A stretch of 64,000 nt of DNA from NCBI RefSeq assembly GCF_023476645.1, contig NZ_JAMCOJ010000002.1, forward strand, positions 157,561 through 221,560, read 5' to 3'. Shown here piece by piece: positions 49,845 to 58,526 of the stretch. This DNA comes from Cellulophaga sp. 20_2_10. Its GTDB lineage: Bacteria; Bacteroidota; Bacteroidia; Flavobacteriales; Flavobacteriaceae. Under the pieces are notes generated by a model. That model ran no database searches. It was given only the letters and a program-made list of their open reading frames with translations, and had not been told where the DNA came from. Each line of letters starts with the position of its first letter. Positions within the stretch are counted from its first letter, which is position 1. The translations under genes were made by a program, and so were the position numbers.

Positions 49845-50739
49845 AAAACAACACCTTATTCTCGTCTAATGTATAGCTTATCTTAGAAGGTATACTTATA
49901 CTTTTTAACGCAAGATTTAAATCCTTGTTGTTAAAAGAGCCCGTGTAAAGTTGTTCTGTGTTTATATTTTTAGTAGTTACGTTTAAATTAAATTGTCTTT
50001 GTAATTCATTTAAAACAAACTCTAATGGTATGCTTTTAAATGTACTCTCGTTTAATGTCCAAGATGGCACACGTGTTTTTACGTGGCTTAAAGGTGCTAT
50101 TTTACCGTTTACAACCATAAAAGAAGTTCCGCCAGGCACTTTGTAATTTTTACCGTTGTAATGTACATTTACAAGGCCCTCGTAACACGTAACTTCAAAA
50201 AAGTTAGTTCTAGTTTCTACATTAAATTGTGTGCCCAAAACACTAATAGTTCCTTGGTTTGTTGTAACCGTAAATTTTTCTCCTTTCGCGACTTTAAAAA
50301 ATGCTTCGCCTTCTAGAGATACATCTCTTTTTTTGTCCCATTGGTTTTTATTGTAAGCAATTTTAGATTCAGCATTTAAAAAAACCTCAGAGTTATCTGG
50401 TAGGGTTAATTCGTTATTCTGAGCATAATCTGTGCTAATCGTTTGGTCTAATGTAGTAGTGTAATAATAGCTCAAACTACATAAAAGTAATATTGCCGCA
50501 GCAATACTTGCGTATTTCTTATACGGATGTAGTTTAACAACCTTAATCTCTTTAGCGGAGTTGCGTTTGTTATTAATTGCTTGTAAAGCCTTTTCTTGGT
50601 TAAATTCTGGTGCCTGCATTTTATTAGATGCAGTAATTATTTTTTGGTAAGCGGTGTATTCTTCCGTTTTTTTAAACTGAATAATTTCCTCTTCCGTTAA
50701 CTCGTTATTTAGCCATTTAGCTAGGTAATTCTCTTGCAT
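49831..50739 (-). CDS. FecR-family anti-sigma factor
   Basis: 302 residues from the ATG at 50739; a TTG 27 bases further upstream would only add a short stretch. The cytoplasmic N-terminus (LAKWLNNELTEEEIIQF) resembles other FecR proteins, a membrane helix lies at about 85-107 (SIAAAILLLCSLSYYY), then the FecR domain (LPDNSEVFLNAESKIAYN) and a C-terminal DUF4974-like part (FVLNELQRQFNLNVTTKN). It would pass the receptor signal to the sigma factor encoded 94 bases upstream. Confidence 0.9.
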   Translation of the reverse strand: MQENYLAKWLNNELTEEEIIQFKKTEEYTAYQKIITASNKMQAPEFNQEKALQAINNKRNSAKEIKVVKLHPYKKYASIAAAILLLCSLSYYYTTTLDQTISTDYAQNNELTLPDNSEVFLNAESKIAYNKNQWDKKRDVSLEGEAFFKVAKGEKFTVTTNQGTISVLGTQFNVETRTNFFEVTCYEGLVNVHYNGKNYKVPGGTSFMVVNGKIAPLSHVKTRVPSWTLNESTFKSIPLEFVLNELQRQFNLNVTTKNINTEQLYTGSFNNKDLNLALKSISIPSKISYTLDENKVLFYAEK

Positions 50740-50833
50740 AACTTTTGCTTTACGTAGGTATAACAATTAAAAAGTGAAAAACCCTACTTTATATTTTATT
50801 TTTTATCAGTCTATATAATTCTGCATCAATATT

Positions 50834-51346
50834 TTAAAGGCCGTCTATATGTTCTCTAAGTGATTTTAATGCTAAATGCATTCTTTTTTCTATTGCTTTA
50901 ATACTAACACCTTCTAGTTCTGCAATTTCTGCATATTTTTTTTTATCAATTCTATTTAATAAAAAAGTGGTGCGCTGGTTTTCTGGTAAACGCGCTAAGG
51001 CTTTGTCTAATTTTTCTTGAAACTGTTTTTCTTCCAATAAAAACTCTGGTGTCTCGTTAGTAATATCTGTATTTAGGTGTGCATATTTTAATCGTACTTT
51101 ATCTGCCTTAATCATATTTAAATATAAATTATTGGCAATCGTATATACATAAGATTTTGCTTTGCTTGGTACAACTTTAGCGCAATTTTCCCATAGTTTT
51201 ACAAATGCTTCTTGTACTGCGTCATATGCTTTTTCTTCGTTGCCAAACTTATAATATATATAGTTAAACACCGTTTTAGAATTGGTGGTAAAGATTTGGT
51301 TGTATACCTTTTCTTCGCAAACGTTAGTGTTGTTCTCTGTATTCAA
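50834..51346 (-). CDS. ECF-type RNA polymerase sigma factor (FecI-like)
   Basis: 170 residues. Region 2 (YNQIFTTNSKTVFNYIYYKFG, then DAVQEAFVKLWEN) and region 4 (LDKALARLPENQRTTFLLNRID, LEGVSIKAIEKRMHLAL) are clear. The only start compatible with region 2 is a TTG at 51346, 24 bases after a -7 box. It would activate the receptor operon when released by the FecR-like protein. Confidence 0.9.
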   Translation of the reverse strand: MNTENNTNVCEEKVYNQIFTTNSKTVFNYIYYKFGNEEKAYDAVQEAFVKLWENCAKVVPSKAKSYVYTIANNLYLNMIKADKVRLKYAHLNTDITNETPEFLLEEKQFQEKLDKALARLPENQRTTFLLNRIDKKKYAEIAELEGVSIKAIEKRMHLALKSLREHIDGL

Positions 51347-51369
51347 AACTAGATAGGTTTATTTTTTGT

Positions 51370-51377
51370 CAAAGGTA
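51370..51377 (-). promoter_or_regulatory. -7 promoter box of the sigma-factor gene
   Basis: TACCTTTG on the minus strand is an exact TAnnTTTG match. No TTG at the expected -33 position. The predicted transcription start is 15-20 bases before the TTG start codon, which agrees with the chosen start. Confidence 0.5.
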
Positions 51378-51462
51378 TTTTAAAAAAATGATTTTATTAT
51401 GGTAGGGTATTTTTAGACTCAGTTGTTATAGAGCTATAAAAACAAAAATAAACCAAATTATT

Positions 51463-52872
51463 ATGAAAAAAGTTTTTGCAAAATTTATGTTCGCAGCCCT
51501 ACTTATGGGAACATTTACGTTAACCTCTTGTCAAGAAGAGTTTGAGGAATTACCAGACAATAACAATGATAAAGCAATAGAAGCATCGTCTGCGACGGCA
51601 TCTTTAATTAAAGACACATCTTCAGAAGGTGGTCAAAATAATAGCATAGAGTGTATAGACTTTGTGTATCCTATAGATTTATTCAGTTTTAATATCAACC
51701 TAGAAATTACAAATACAATAACAGTAAAGAATGATACTGAATTAAGATTGTTTTTTACAGGTTTAGGAGAAAATGATATTGTTGGGATAGATTTTCCTAT
51801 TACTTTAGAAAAGTACGATGGTACTAAAATTACTATAAATTCTAATGCAGAACTTGTTACAGCCATAGAAGAAGCAAAAGATTCTTGTGACATAGGGCAA
51901 AACGAACCTTGTAGTGATGAAGATATTAATGAAGGTTTATTAGGAGAGTGCAAATTTAAAATTACAAATTTAGATGGTACTTTCTTTGAAGAGTTGTATA
52001 TCGATTTTTCAGGTAATAATGTTCACGTTTACGATGCTAATAATACAGTAGTAGATGAAGGGAACTGGTCTTTACAAAGCGGAAACTTACAAATTAATAG
52101 CTTAAGCGCTACTTTAGGAAACTATGTTGGTGAATGGAAAGTTATTTCTTGTGGAGATGGGTTGTTTAAACTGAAAAAAGGAGAAGAAACTATTGTTTTA
52201 GCTAAAAGCTGTGACGCAACAGAGAATTCTAATGATGAGGTGGCAAGCTTACTTAAAGAGTGTGTTTGGAGCTTTACAGATGCTAATAATACATTTATTG
52301 GTGTGGTAAACCTTAAGTTTCTTCAAGGAGGAGAAGTTAAGTTTGTTGATGAAAATGGAGGTTTAAGTGTCACTGACCGTTATACATCTTGGGAAATTAA
52401 TGCTGGTGCAATTGTTTTTTACAATGCCAACCAAGAGTTAATTTCTGAAAGATGGGAAATTACTCAGTACTCAGAGACTGAAATTTCATTAGATATTTAT
52501 GACAATACAGAATTAGAATATCAAAATGTATTAAAGAGAGATTGTAATGAATCTGCTGCAGCTTGCAGTGATACAGATATAAACGATGCATTATTAGGGC
52601 AGTGTAAATTTAAAATTACAAATGTAGACGGTACTTTCTCTGAAGAATTATTAATAGATTTTTCAAGTAATAATATTCACGTTTATGATGCTAACAATAC
52701 AGTTGTAGAAGAAGGGAATTGGTCTTTACAGAGCGGAACCTTATCATTTAACAATTTAAGTACGACCCTTGCAAACTACGGAGGAGAATGGAAAGTAATA
52801 GAATGTGGTGATGGTTTGTTTACGTTAGAAAAAGGAGAAGAAATAATTGTCTTAACCAAAGTATGTGGCTAG
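51463..52872 (+). CDS. Lipoprotein with three ~100-residue repeats, divergent from the sigma/anti-sigma/receptor genes
   Basis: 469 residues. Signal peptide ending LTLTSC (Cys23). Residues about 60-143 form a first domain (IECIDFVYPIDLFSFN, TITINSNAEL-like), then come two nearly identical units (150-250 and 368-468, each beginning with CSDxDINxxLLGxCKFKI and ending VLxKxC) and a diverged one between them (about 264-361: LLKECVWSFTDANNTFIG). Each unit begins and ends near Cys. Each unit may be a small beta barrel of lipocalin type, but I do not recognise the family. The divergent position suggests a surface partner or target of the FecI/FecR locus; this is an inference. Confidence 0.8.
   Translation: MKKVFAKFMFAALLMGTFTLTSCQEEFEELPDNNNDKAIEASSATASLIKDTSSEGGQNNSIECIDFVYPIDLFSFNINLEITNTITVKNDTELRLFFTGLGENDIVGIDFPITLEKYDGTKITINSNAELVTAIEEAKDSCDIGQNEPCSDEDINEGLLGECKFKITNLDGTFFEELYIDFSGNNVHVYDANNTVVDEGNWSLQSGNLQINSLSATLGNYVGEWKVISCGDGLFKLKKGEETIVLAKSCDATENSNDEVASLLKECVWSFTDANNTFIGVVNLKFLQGGEVKFVDENGGLSVTDRYTSWEINAGAIVFYNANQELISERWEITQYSETEISLDIYDNTELEYQNVLKRDCNESAAACSDTDINDALLGQCKFKITNVDGTFSEELLIDFSSNNIHVYDANNTVVEEGNWSLQSGTLSFNNLSTTLANYGGEWKVIECGDGLFTLEKGEEIIVLTKVCG
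51910..52212 (+). repeat. Repeat unit A in the lipoprotein gene
   Basis: 303 bases coding for residues 150-250; very similar to unit C (52564-52866) at both DNA and protein level, for example the shared HVYDANNTVV and GNWSLQSG. An intragenic domain duplication. Confidence 0.85.
52564..52866 (+). repeat. Repeat unit C in the lipoprotein gene
   Basis: 303 bases coding for residues 368-468; the partner of unit A. Differences from unit A are spread throughout the unit rather than clustered, which fits an older duplication. Confidence 0.85.
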
Positions 52873-52894
52873 AAATAGCGCAAATAATTATGCT

Positions 52895-52927
52895 AAAGGG
52901 CTACTTTTTTAAAGTAGCCCTTTTTTT
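52895..52927 (+). terminator. Terminator of the repeat lipoprotein gene
   Basis: AAAGGGCTACTTT and AAAGTAGCCCTTT form a 13-base stem with a 3-base loop and then four more T. It is 23 bases after the stop. Confidence 0.92.
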
Positions 52928-52973
52928 ATACCATATTTTTTTGTTGAAACACTACACATACCAATGTAATTAT

Positions 52974-52982
52974 TAAATTTGC
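52974..52982 (+). promoter_or_regulatory. Possible -7 box of ffh
   Basis: TAAATTTG-C matches TAnnTTTG-C; no TTG at -33. The leader to the ffh ATG would be about 20 bases. Confidence 0.4.
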
Positions 52983-53004
52983 AATTCCAGAAAAAGGTAG
53001 ACTT

Positions 53005-54345
53005 ATGTTCAATAATTTAAGTGAAAAGTTAGATAAAGCGTTCCATGTACTAAAAGGACACGGGCAAATAACAGAAATTAATGTTGCAGAAACCTTAAAA
53101 GAAGTTCGTAGAGCTTTATTAGATGCCGATGTTAACTTTAAAATAGCAAAAGAATTTACCAATAAGGTAAAGGAGAAAGCTTTAGGTCAAAACGTATTAA
53201 CTAGCCTGCAACCAGGACAGTTAATGGTTAAATTGGTTAAAGATGAGCTTACTGAGCTTATGGGTGGCGATGCAGAAGGTATAAACCTTTCTGGTACACC
53301 ATCTATAATTCTTATGTCTGGTTTACAGGGGTCAGGTAAAACAACGTTTTCTGGTAAACTTGCCAATTATTTAAAAACTAAAAAAACTAAAAAACCATTA
53401 TTAGTAGCTTGTGATATTTATCGTCCAGCTGCAATAGATCAGTTACACGTAGTTGGAGATCAAATAGGTGTAGATGTTTTTTCTGATCGTGGTAATACAG
53501 ATCCAGTTGCCATTGCAGAAGCTGGTATAGCATACGCAAAGGCAAACGGACATAATGTTGTTATTATAGATACAGCTGGTCGTTTAGCAGTAGACGAGCA
53601 AATGATGAAGGAAATTGCTAACGTACATAAAGCAATTAAACCACAAGAAACCTTATTTGTTGTAGATTCTATGACAGGGCAAGATGCTGTAAATACGGCA
53701 AAAGCCTTTAATGATGTTTTAAATTTTGATGGTGTAATACTTACTAAGTTAGATGGTGATACCCGTGGTGGTGCAGCAATTTCTATTAAGTCTGTAGTAA
53801 CTAAACCAATTAAATTTATTGGTACTGGTGAAAAGATGGACGCAATAGACGTTTTTCACCCTTCTCGTATGGCAGAACGTATTCTAGGAATGGGAGATGT
53901 TGTGTCTTTAGTAGAACGTGCTCAAGAGCAGTTTGATGAAGAAGAAGCGCGTAAAATACAAAAGAAGATAGCCAAAAATAAATTTGGGTTCGATGATTTC
54001 TTAAAGCAAATTCAGCAAATTAAGAAAATGGGTAGCCTTAAAGATTTAATGGGAATGATACCTGGTGCTGGTAAAGCATTAAAAGGTATGGATATAGATG
54101 ATGATGCGTTTAAACATGTAGAGGCAATTATACATTCTATGACTCCTGTAGAACGTGAAACACCAACATTACTAGATGCTAGTCGTAAAAAGAGGATAGC
54201 AAAAGGTAGTGGTAGAACTGTGCAAGAGGTAAACCAATTACTTAAGCAGTTTGACCAAATGAGTAAGATGATGAAGATGATGCAAGGCGGAGGCGGCAAA
54301 AAAATGATGCAAATGATGGGCGGCTTAAACGGAGGACGTCCATAA
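53005..54345 (+). CDS. ffh: Signal recognition particle protein Ffh
   Basis: 446 residues. NG domain with G1 GLQGSGKTTF, the DIYRPAAIDQL insertion, DTAGR and TKLDGDTRGG; the M domain is Met-rich and ends MMKMMQGGGGKKMMQMMGGL. It binds signal sequences with 4.5S RNA and docks on FtsY. The ATG follows AAAAAGGTAGACTT. Confidence 0.98.
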   Translation: MFNNLSEKLDKAFHVLKGHGQITEINVAETLKEVRRALLDADVNFKIAKEFTNKVKEKALGQNVLTSLQPGQLMVKLVKDELTELMGGDAEGINLSGTPSIILMSGLQGSGKTTFSGKLANYLKTKKTKKPLLVACDIYRPAAIDQLHVVGDQIGVDVFSDRGNTDPVAIAEAGIAYAKANGHNVVIIDTAGRLAVDEQMMKEIANVHKAIKPQETLFVVDSMTGQDAVNTAKAFNDVLNFDGVILTKLDGDTRGGAAISIKSVVTKPIKFIGTGEKMDAIDVFHPSRMAERILGMGDVVSLVERAQEQFDEEEARKIQKKIAKNKFGFDDFLKQIQQIKKMGSLKDLMGMIPGAGKALKGMDIDDDAFKHVEAIIHSMTPVERETPTLLDASRKKRIAKGSGRTVQEVNQLLKQFDQMSKMMKMMQGGGGKKMMQMMGGLNGGRP

Positions 54346-54400
54346 TTTATAAGTTTTAATATATATCTCGTAGCTAAAAACCATCAATAAAAATCTAATA

Positions 54401-55288
54401 ATGGAATTACTAGACGGAAAAAAAGTATCAAATCAGATTAAAGAAGAGATTACCGTTGAGGTAACCAAAATGAGAGAGCGTGGTGAAAAAGTACCACACT
54501 TAGCAGCAATAATTGTTGGTAGTGATGGAGCTAGTTTAACATATGTTGGTAGTAAGGTTCGTTCTTGTGAGCGTGTTGGCTTTGAGTCTACTTTAGTGCA
54601 AATGCCAAGTACAACTAGTGAAATAGAGTTGCTTCGTAAAATTGAAGAACTTAATCATGATGATGAGATAGATGGTTTTATTGTACAGTTGCCATTGCCA
54701 CCACAAATAGATACCCAAAAAGTACTTTTGGCAGTAGATCCAGATAAAGATGTAGATGGTTTTCATCCAACTAACTTTGGTAAAATGGCTTTAGATATGA
54801 GTACATTTATACCGGCAACGCCGTTTGGTATTTTAGAGTTGTTAGAGCGTTACAAAGTAGATACAAAAGGAAAACATACTGTAGTTATTGGTCGTAGTCA
54901 TATTGTAGGTAGACCAATGAGTATTTTAATGGGACGTAAAGGTTGGCCAGGAAACTCTACTGTAACTTTAACACACAGTGCAACAAAAAATATTACACAG
55001 ATTATTTCTCAGGCAGATATTGTTATTTCTGCATTAGGTGTTCCTAATTTCTTAAAAGCAGAAATGGTAAAAGATGATGCTGTAGTTATAGATGTTGGTA
55101 TTACACGTGTAGCGGATGACACAAAACCAAAAGGATACTATATTACTGGTGATGTAGATTTTGAAAACGTAAGTAAAAAAGCGTCTTTTATAACACCTGT
55201 TCCAGGTGGTGTAGGGCCAATGACAATTGCAATGTTATTAAAGAATACTTTATTAGCAAGAGAGCGTCATAGAAATGCGAACAGATAA
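54401..55288 (+). CDS. folD: Methylenetetrahydrofolate dehydrogenase/cyclohydrolase
   Basis: 295 residues. YVGSKVRSCERVG carries the catalytic Lys, DGFIVQLPLPPQID and the NADP-binding VVIGRSHIVGRPMSILM are present, and PVPGGVGPMTIAMLLKNT closes the domain. It interconverts methylene-, methenyl- and formyl-tetrahydrofolate. 55 bases after ffh. Confidence 0.97.
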   Translation: MELLDGKKVSNQIKEEITVEVTKMRERGEKVPHLAAIIVGSDGASLTYVGSKVRSCERVGFESTLVQMPSTTSEIELLRKIEELNHDDEIDGFIVQLPLPPQIDTQKVLLAVDPDKDVDGFHPTNFGKMALDMSTFIPATPFGILELLERYKVDTKGKHTVVIGRSHIVGRPMSILMGRKGWPGNSTVTLTHSATKNITQIISQADIVISALGVPNFLKAEMVKDDAVVIDVGITRVADDTKPKGYYITGDVDFENVSKKASFITPVPGGVGPMTIAMLLKNTLLARERHRNANR

Positions 55289-55340
55289 AAGTAACAGCTA
55301 TTTTTTGCTATAAAAATTTAGCTATTCTTAGTAATTATAT

Positions 55341-55373
55341 AAAACCATTGCATTCTGTGTAATGGTTTTTTTT
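55341..55373 (+). terminator. Terminator of folD
   Basis: AAAACCATT and AATGGTTTT form a 9-base stem with an 11-base loop, followed by a T run. Confidence 0.8.
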
Positions 55374-55441
55374 ATGTTAATAAGTTAGCGCTAAACCAAC
55401 CAATTAATTGGGTAATTTTAAGGCCGCATAAATACATAAAA

Positions 55442-56407
55442 ATGAAAACACCCCTGATCTCGGCTAAAGAATTAGAAGCCTTATTGGTAGAAGAAACCAA
55501 TATCATAATTTTAGATGCTAGTCCGGCTACAAACGTATCTGGCTTACATAGCGATTTAGAAGATTTGCAAATAAAAGGAGCACGTAAGTTTAATATTAAA
55601 GATAATTTTAGTGATGCTTCTAGCGACTTTCCAAATACAATCCCTAGTACAAAACAGTTTCAAGAAGAGGCCCGTAAACTAGGTGTGCAAAAGAATAGTA
55701 AAATTGTAGTATATGATAATTTAGGAGTGTATACATCGCCCCGAGTTTGGTGGTTGTTTAACACTTTTGGTCATCATAACATAGCTGTTTTAGATGGCGG
55801 TTTACCAGAGTGGGTAGCACAAGGATTACCAACAGAGCAGCCAGCTAAAAAAAGAGTTCCATTAGGAAATTTTATTGCAAACCAAAAGGAGTTTGCTGTT
55901 GTAAACTTTTCTATGGTTAAAGAAAATACAGAGAGTAACACAGCTTTGGTTGTAGATGCACGTTCTGCCGGTCGTTTTAATGGTACAGAGCCAGAGCCAA
56001 GAGCAGATTTAGCAAGTGGTAGTATACCTGGTTCTATTAATCTTCCTTTTAATGATGTGCTTCTAGATGGTAAATTCAAATCTAAAGAAGAATTAGCTGC
56101 TATTTTTAATCCAATTTTAGCAGAAGATAAGCCACTTGTTTTTAGTTGTGGTTCTGGTTTAACAGCTTGCGTTATTTTATTGGCAAGTAAGTTGGTAGAT
56201 GATACTAAAGATTCATCTGTTTATGATGGTTCTTGGACAGAGTGGGTACAGTTGTATAAAGAAGAAGTAGATGAAGTGAAAACAGACGAAGAAAGTTATG
56301 ATGAGGTAGAAGAAAAGAGTGCTCAAGCAGAAGTAAATGATGCCGTTGAATTAAATGATGAAGAAGAAGTAATTGAAGAGGAAATAGGTCAAGAAGAAGA
56401 AGAGTAA
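55442..56407 (+). CDS. Thiosulfate/3-mercaptopyruvate sulfurtransferase (two rhodanese domains) with acidic tail
   Basis: 321 residues. The first (inactive) rhodanese domain has VYDNLGVYTSPRVWWLF; the second carries the active loop CGSGLTA with Cys236. This loop resembles 3-mercaptopyruvate sulfurtransferase. From residue 274 to 321 the chain is a strongly acidic tail, about 25 Asp/Glu in 48 residues, that is not part of the normal fold. The next gene follows 3 bases after its stop. Confidence 0.85.
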   Translation: MKTPLISAKELEALLVEETNIIILDASPATNVSGLHSDLEDLQIKGARKFNIKDNFSDASSDFPNTIPSTKQFQEEARKLGVQKNSKIVVYDNLGVYTSPRVWWLFNTFGHHNIAVLDGGLPEWVAQGLPTEQPAKKRVPLGNFIANQKEFAVVNFSMVKENTESNTALVVDARSAGRFNGTEPEPRADLASGSIPGSINLPFNDVLLDGKFKSKEELAAIFNPILAEDKPLVFSCGSGLTACVILLASKLVDDTKDSSVYDGSWTEWVQLYKEEVDEVKTDEESYDEVEEKSAQAEVNDAVELNDEEEVIEEEIGQEEEE

Positions 56408-56410
56408 TAA

Positions 56411-57136
56411 ATGGAAAAAGGGAAACCCAGATTGGTTAGACTTACAGCAATAGTGACGCAGTTACAAGGCAAAAGAATTGTAACTGCTGCAGAGTTGGCT
56501 GCTAAGCATAATGTTAGTATTAGAACTATTTATAGGGATATACGCACTTTAGAACAATCTGGAATTCCTATTTATACAGAAGAAGGTAAAGGGTATTGTT
56601 TGGTAGAAGGTTACAAGTTACCGCCTGTAATGTTTACAGAAGAAGAAGCGAATGCTTTAATAACTGCGGAGCAAATTATACATAAGAATAAGGATACTTC
56701 TTTGGTAGATGGATATGTTAGTGCGGTAGAAAAAATTAAAGCTGTACTTAAATATGCTCAAAAGGATAAGGCTACATTGCTTAGCCAACGCTTAGAGATA
56801 AGGAGTAATTTAGAGAATCAGAAAACAAGTAGTTATTTAATGCAACTGCAAACCGCATTAACTAATTATAAAGTAATACAAATAAACTACTTGTCCTTAG
56901 CACAGAAAGAAACAAAAAGGGACATAGAACCATTTGCGTTAATACATAATAATGATAACTGGGTGTTAATTGCTTTTTGTAGACTTCGTAAAGACTTTAG
57001 GGCTTTTAGGGTAGACTGTATGCGGCAAATGGTAATTTCTACCAGTAGTTTTAATCCGCATAAAATAACACTTGAGGATTATTTTGATATGGCTAAGAAA
57101 AAATGGGAGAGTACCCCTGACATACCTATGGCATAG
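56411..57136 (+). CDS. YafY-type transcriptional regulator (HTH + WYL domain)
   Basis: 241 residues. Winged HTH (about 8-62: RLTAIVTQLQGKRIVTAAEL, NVSIRTIYRDIRTLEQSG) and a WYL-type ligand domain (about 140-205: YKVIQINYLSLAQKET, NDNWVLIAFCRLRKDFRAFRVD). Such regulators respond to small or nucleotide ligands. A GyrI-like gene follows in the same direction, a common pairing in this phylum. Confidence 0.9.
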   Translation: MEKGKPRLVRLTAIVTQLQGKRIVTAAELAAKHNVSIRTIYRDIRTLEQSGIPIYTEEGKGYCLVEGYKLPPVMFTEEEANALITAEQIIHKNKDTSLVDGYVSAVEKIKAVLKYAQKDKATLLSQRLEIRSNLENQKTSSYLMQLQTALTNYKVIQINYLSLAQKETKRDIEPFALIHNNDNWVLIAFCRLRKDFRAFRVDCMRQMVISTSSFNPHKITLEDYFDMAKKKWESTPDIPMA

Positions 57137-57173
57137 TGCCTATTTATTTTTGAAATAAATAAAATAGAAAGCT

Positions 57174-57635
57174 ATGAATACTGTAAAATTAGAATCTTTT
57201 AGTGTAATTGGTATTAAAGTACGCACTACAAATGAAAATGAGCAAGCTGCAAAAGATATAGTTGCATTGTGGAATACATTTATGTCGCAAAATTGTATTG
57301 ATAGAATACCAAATAAAGTGAGTACAGCTGTTTTTTCAATCTATACAAATTATGAGAGTGACTATACAAAAGCGTACGATACCATTTTGGGTTGTAAAGT
57401 TTCTTCATTAGATAAAATTCCAGAGGGTATGGTTGGCCACTCTTTTAATGCATCGACTTATAAAGAATTTAAAGCTCAAGGAAATTTATCCGCAGGTATT
57501 GTATATAAGAAGTGGTTAGAGATTTGGGGTAAAGATCTAGAGCGTTTGTATACCGTAGATTTTGAAATATATGGCGATGCTGCAAAAGATACAGTAAATG
57601 CTGAGGTTCCTATTTATGTCGCAGTACAAGAGTAA
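57174..57635 (+). CDS. GyrI-like small-molecule-binding protein
   Basis: 153 residues; the pattern (VKLESFSVIGIKVRTTNENEQ ... STAVFSIYTNYESDYTKAYDTILGCKV ... AEVPIYVAVQE) matches the stand-alone effector-binding domains related to GyrI and AraC C-termini. It begins 37 bases after the YafY gene and may bind or hydrolyse the same ligand. The exact ligand is unknown. Confidence 0.8.
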   Translation: MNTVKLESFSVIGIKVRTTNENEQAAKDIVALWNTFMSQNCIDRIPNKVSTAVFSIYTNYESDYTKAYDTILGCKVSSLDKIPEGMVGHSFNASTYKEFKAQGNLSAGIVYKKWLEIWGKDLERLYTVDFEIYGDAAKDTVNAEVPIYVAVQE

Positions 57636-57726
57636 TCTTTTAAGAAAATTCTGATATATTTTAAATTCTTTTTATTTTTTAAGTAAGATTTTTTCTATTT
57701 TTAGAAGATAATCAAACAGAGACTTA

Positions 57727-58401
57727 ATGACCAGAGAAGAGCAACTTGTATTTTGTAAAAAATGCACCAATCGTAAATTAGATATGCAGCAAGGTTTGTT
57801 GTGTGGCTTAACAAATGAGAAAGCAGACTTTAATTTAAAGTGCGATACATTTAATTTAGATGCAGAAGCTGAAGAAAGACTAAGTAAAACAGAAGAAGTA
57901 GAAGGAGAAGAAGCTACCATTGCAATTACAGAAAAAGAATTAGAGAAACTAAAAAGGCATCAAAATTACAGATTAGCTTTAATTGCTGGTTTGGTTGTTG
58001 GTTTGTTAGGGGCTATTCTTTGGGGCGTCATTACTGTTGTTACTGGGTATCAAATAGGGTATATGGCAATAGCTATAGGTGCAGGTGTAGGTATAGCAAT
58101 GCGTTATGCTGGAAAAGGGATAGATCCTATTTTTGGTTTTACAGGAGCAATTATTGCTATTCTAAGTTGTGTTTTAGGAAATTATTTCAGCATTGTTGGC
58201 TATCTAGCAGATTTTGCTAGTGTAGGATATTTAGAGGTGATTAAGACATTTAGCTTTAGTGATGTTTTTTCCTTAATGGTAGAATCATTTAGTCCTATAG
58301 ATATATTGTTTTATGGTTTTGCTGCTTTTGAAGGATATAAATTTGCGTTTAGAGTGGTGACAGAAGAGGATTTGTTAACGTTAAAAAAAGAAAGATTTTA
58401 A
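57727..58401 (+). CDS. Four-Cys N-terminus plus multi-helix membrane protein, unknown function
   Basis: 224 residues. Cys10, Cys13, Cys26 and Cys39 (FCKKCTNRK, LLCGLTNEK, LKCDTF) look like a metal-binding knuckle. A charged linker (40-77) leads into about four membrane helices (RLALIAGLVVGLLGAILWGVI; MAIAIGAGVGIAM; FTGAIIAILSCVLG; DILFYGFAAFEG). I do not recognise a named family. Confidence 0.75.
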   Translation: MTREEQLVFCKKCTNRKLDMQQGLLCGLTNEKADFNLKCDTFNLDAEAEERLSKTEEVEGEEATIAITEKELEKLKRHQNYRLALIAGLVVGLLGAILWGVITVVTGYQIGYMAIAIGAGVGIAMRYAGKGIDPIFGFTGAIIAILSCVLGNYFSIVGYLADFASVGYLEVIKTFSFSDVFSLMVESFSPIDILFYGFAAFEGYKFAFRVVTEEDLLTLKKERF

Positions 58402-58458
58402 GTTGGTCTAGAGTTATTGTAATAGTAACTTAACCAATATATTACGATGTTTAAGGAG

Positions 58459-58488
58459 AATGTAGTTCAGTTATGGGCTACATTTTTT
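58459..58488 (+). terminator. Probable terminator after the four-Cys membrane protein gene
   Basis: AATGTAG and CTACATT form a 7-base stem with a 12-base loop, followed by T6. It lies 58 bases after the stop. Confidence 0.6.
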
Positions 58489-58526
58489 ATATTTAAGGAC
58501 AATAGCCTACTTAAATTTTTTGTCCC

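Noticed and set aside
51910-52866. Possible CRISPR-like or mobile repeat
   Set aside because: The two 303-base similar units are in frame and encode protein domains; spacing and length do not fit CRISPR or an insertion element.
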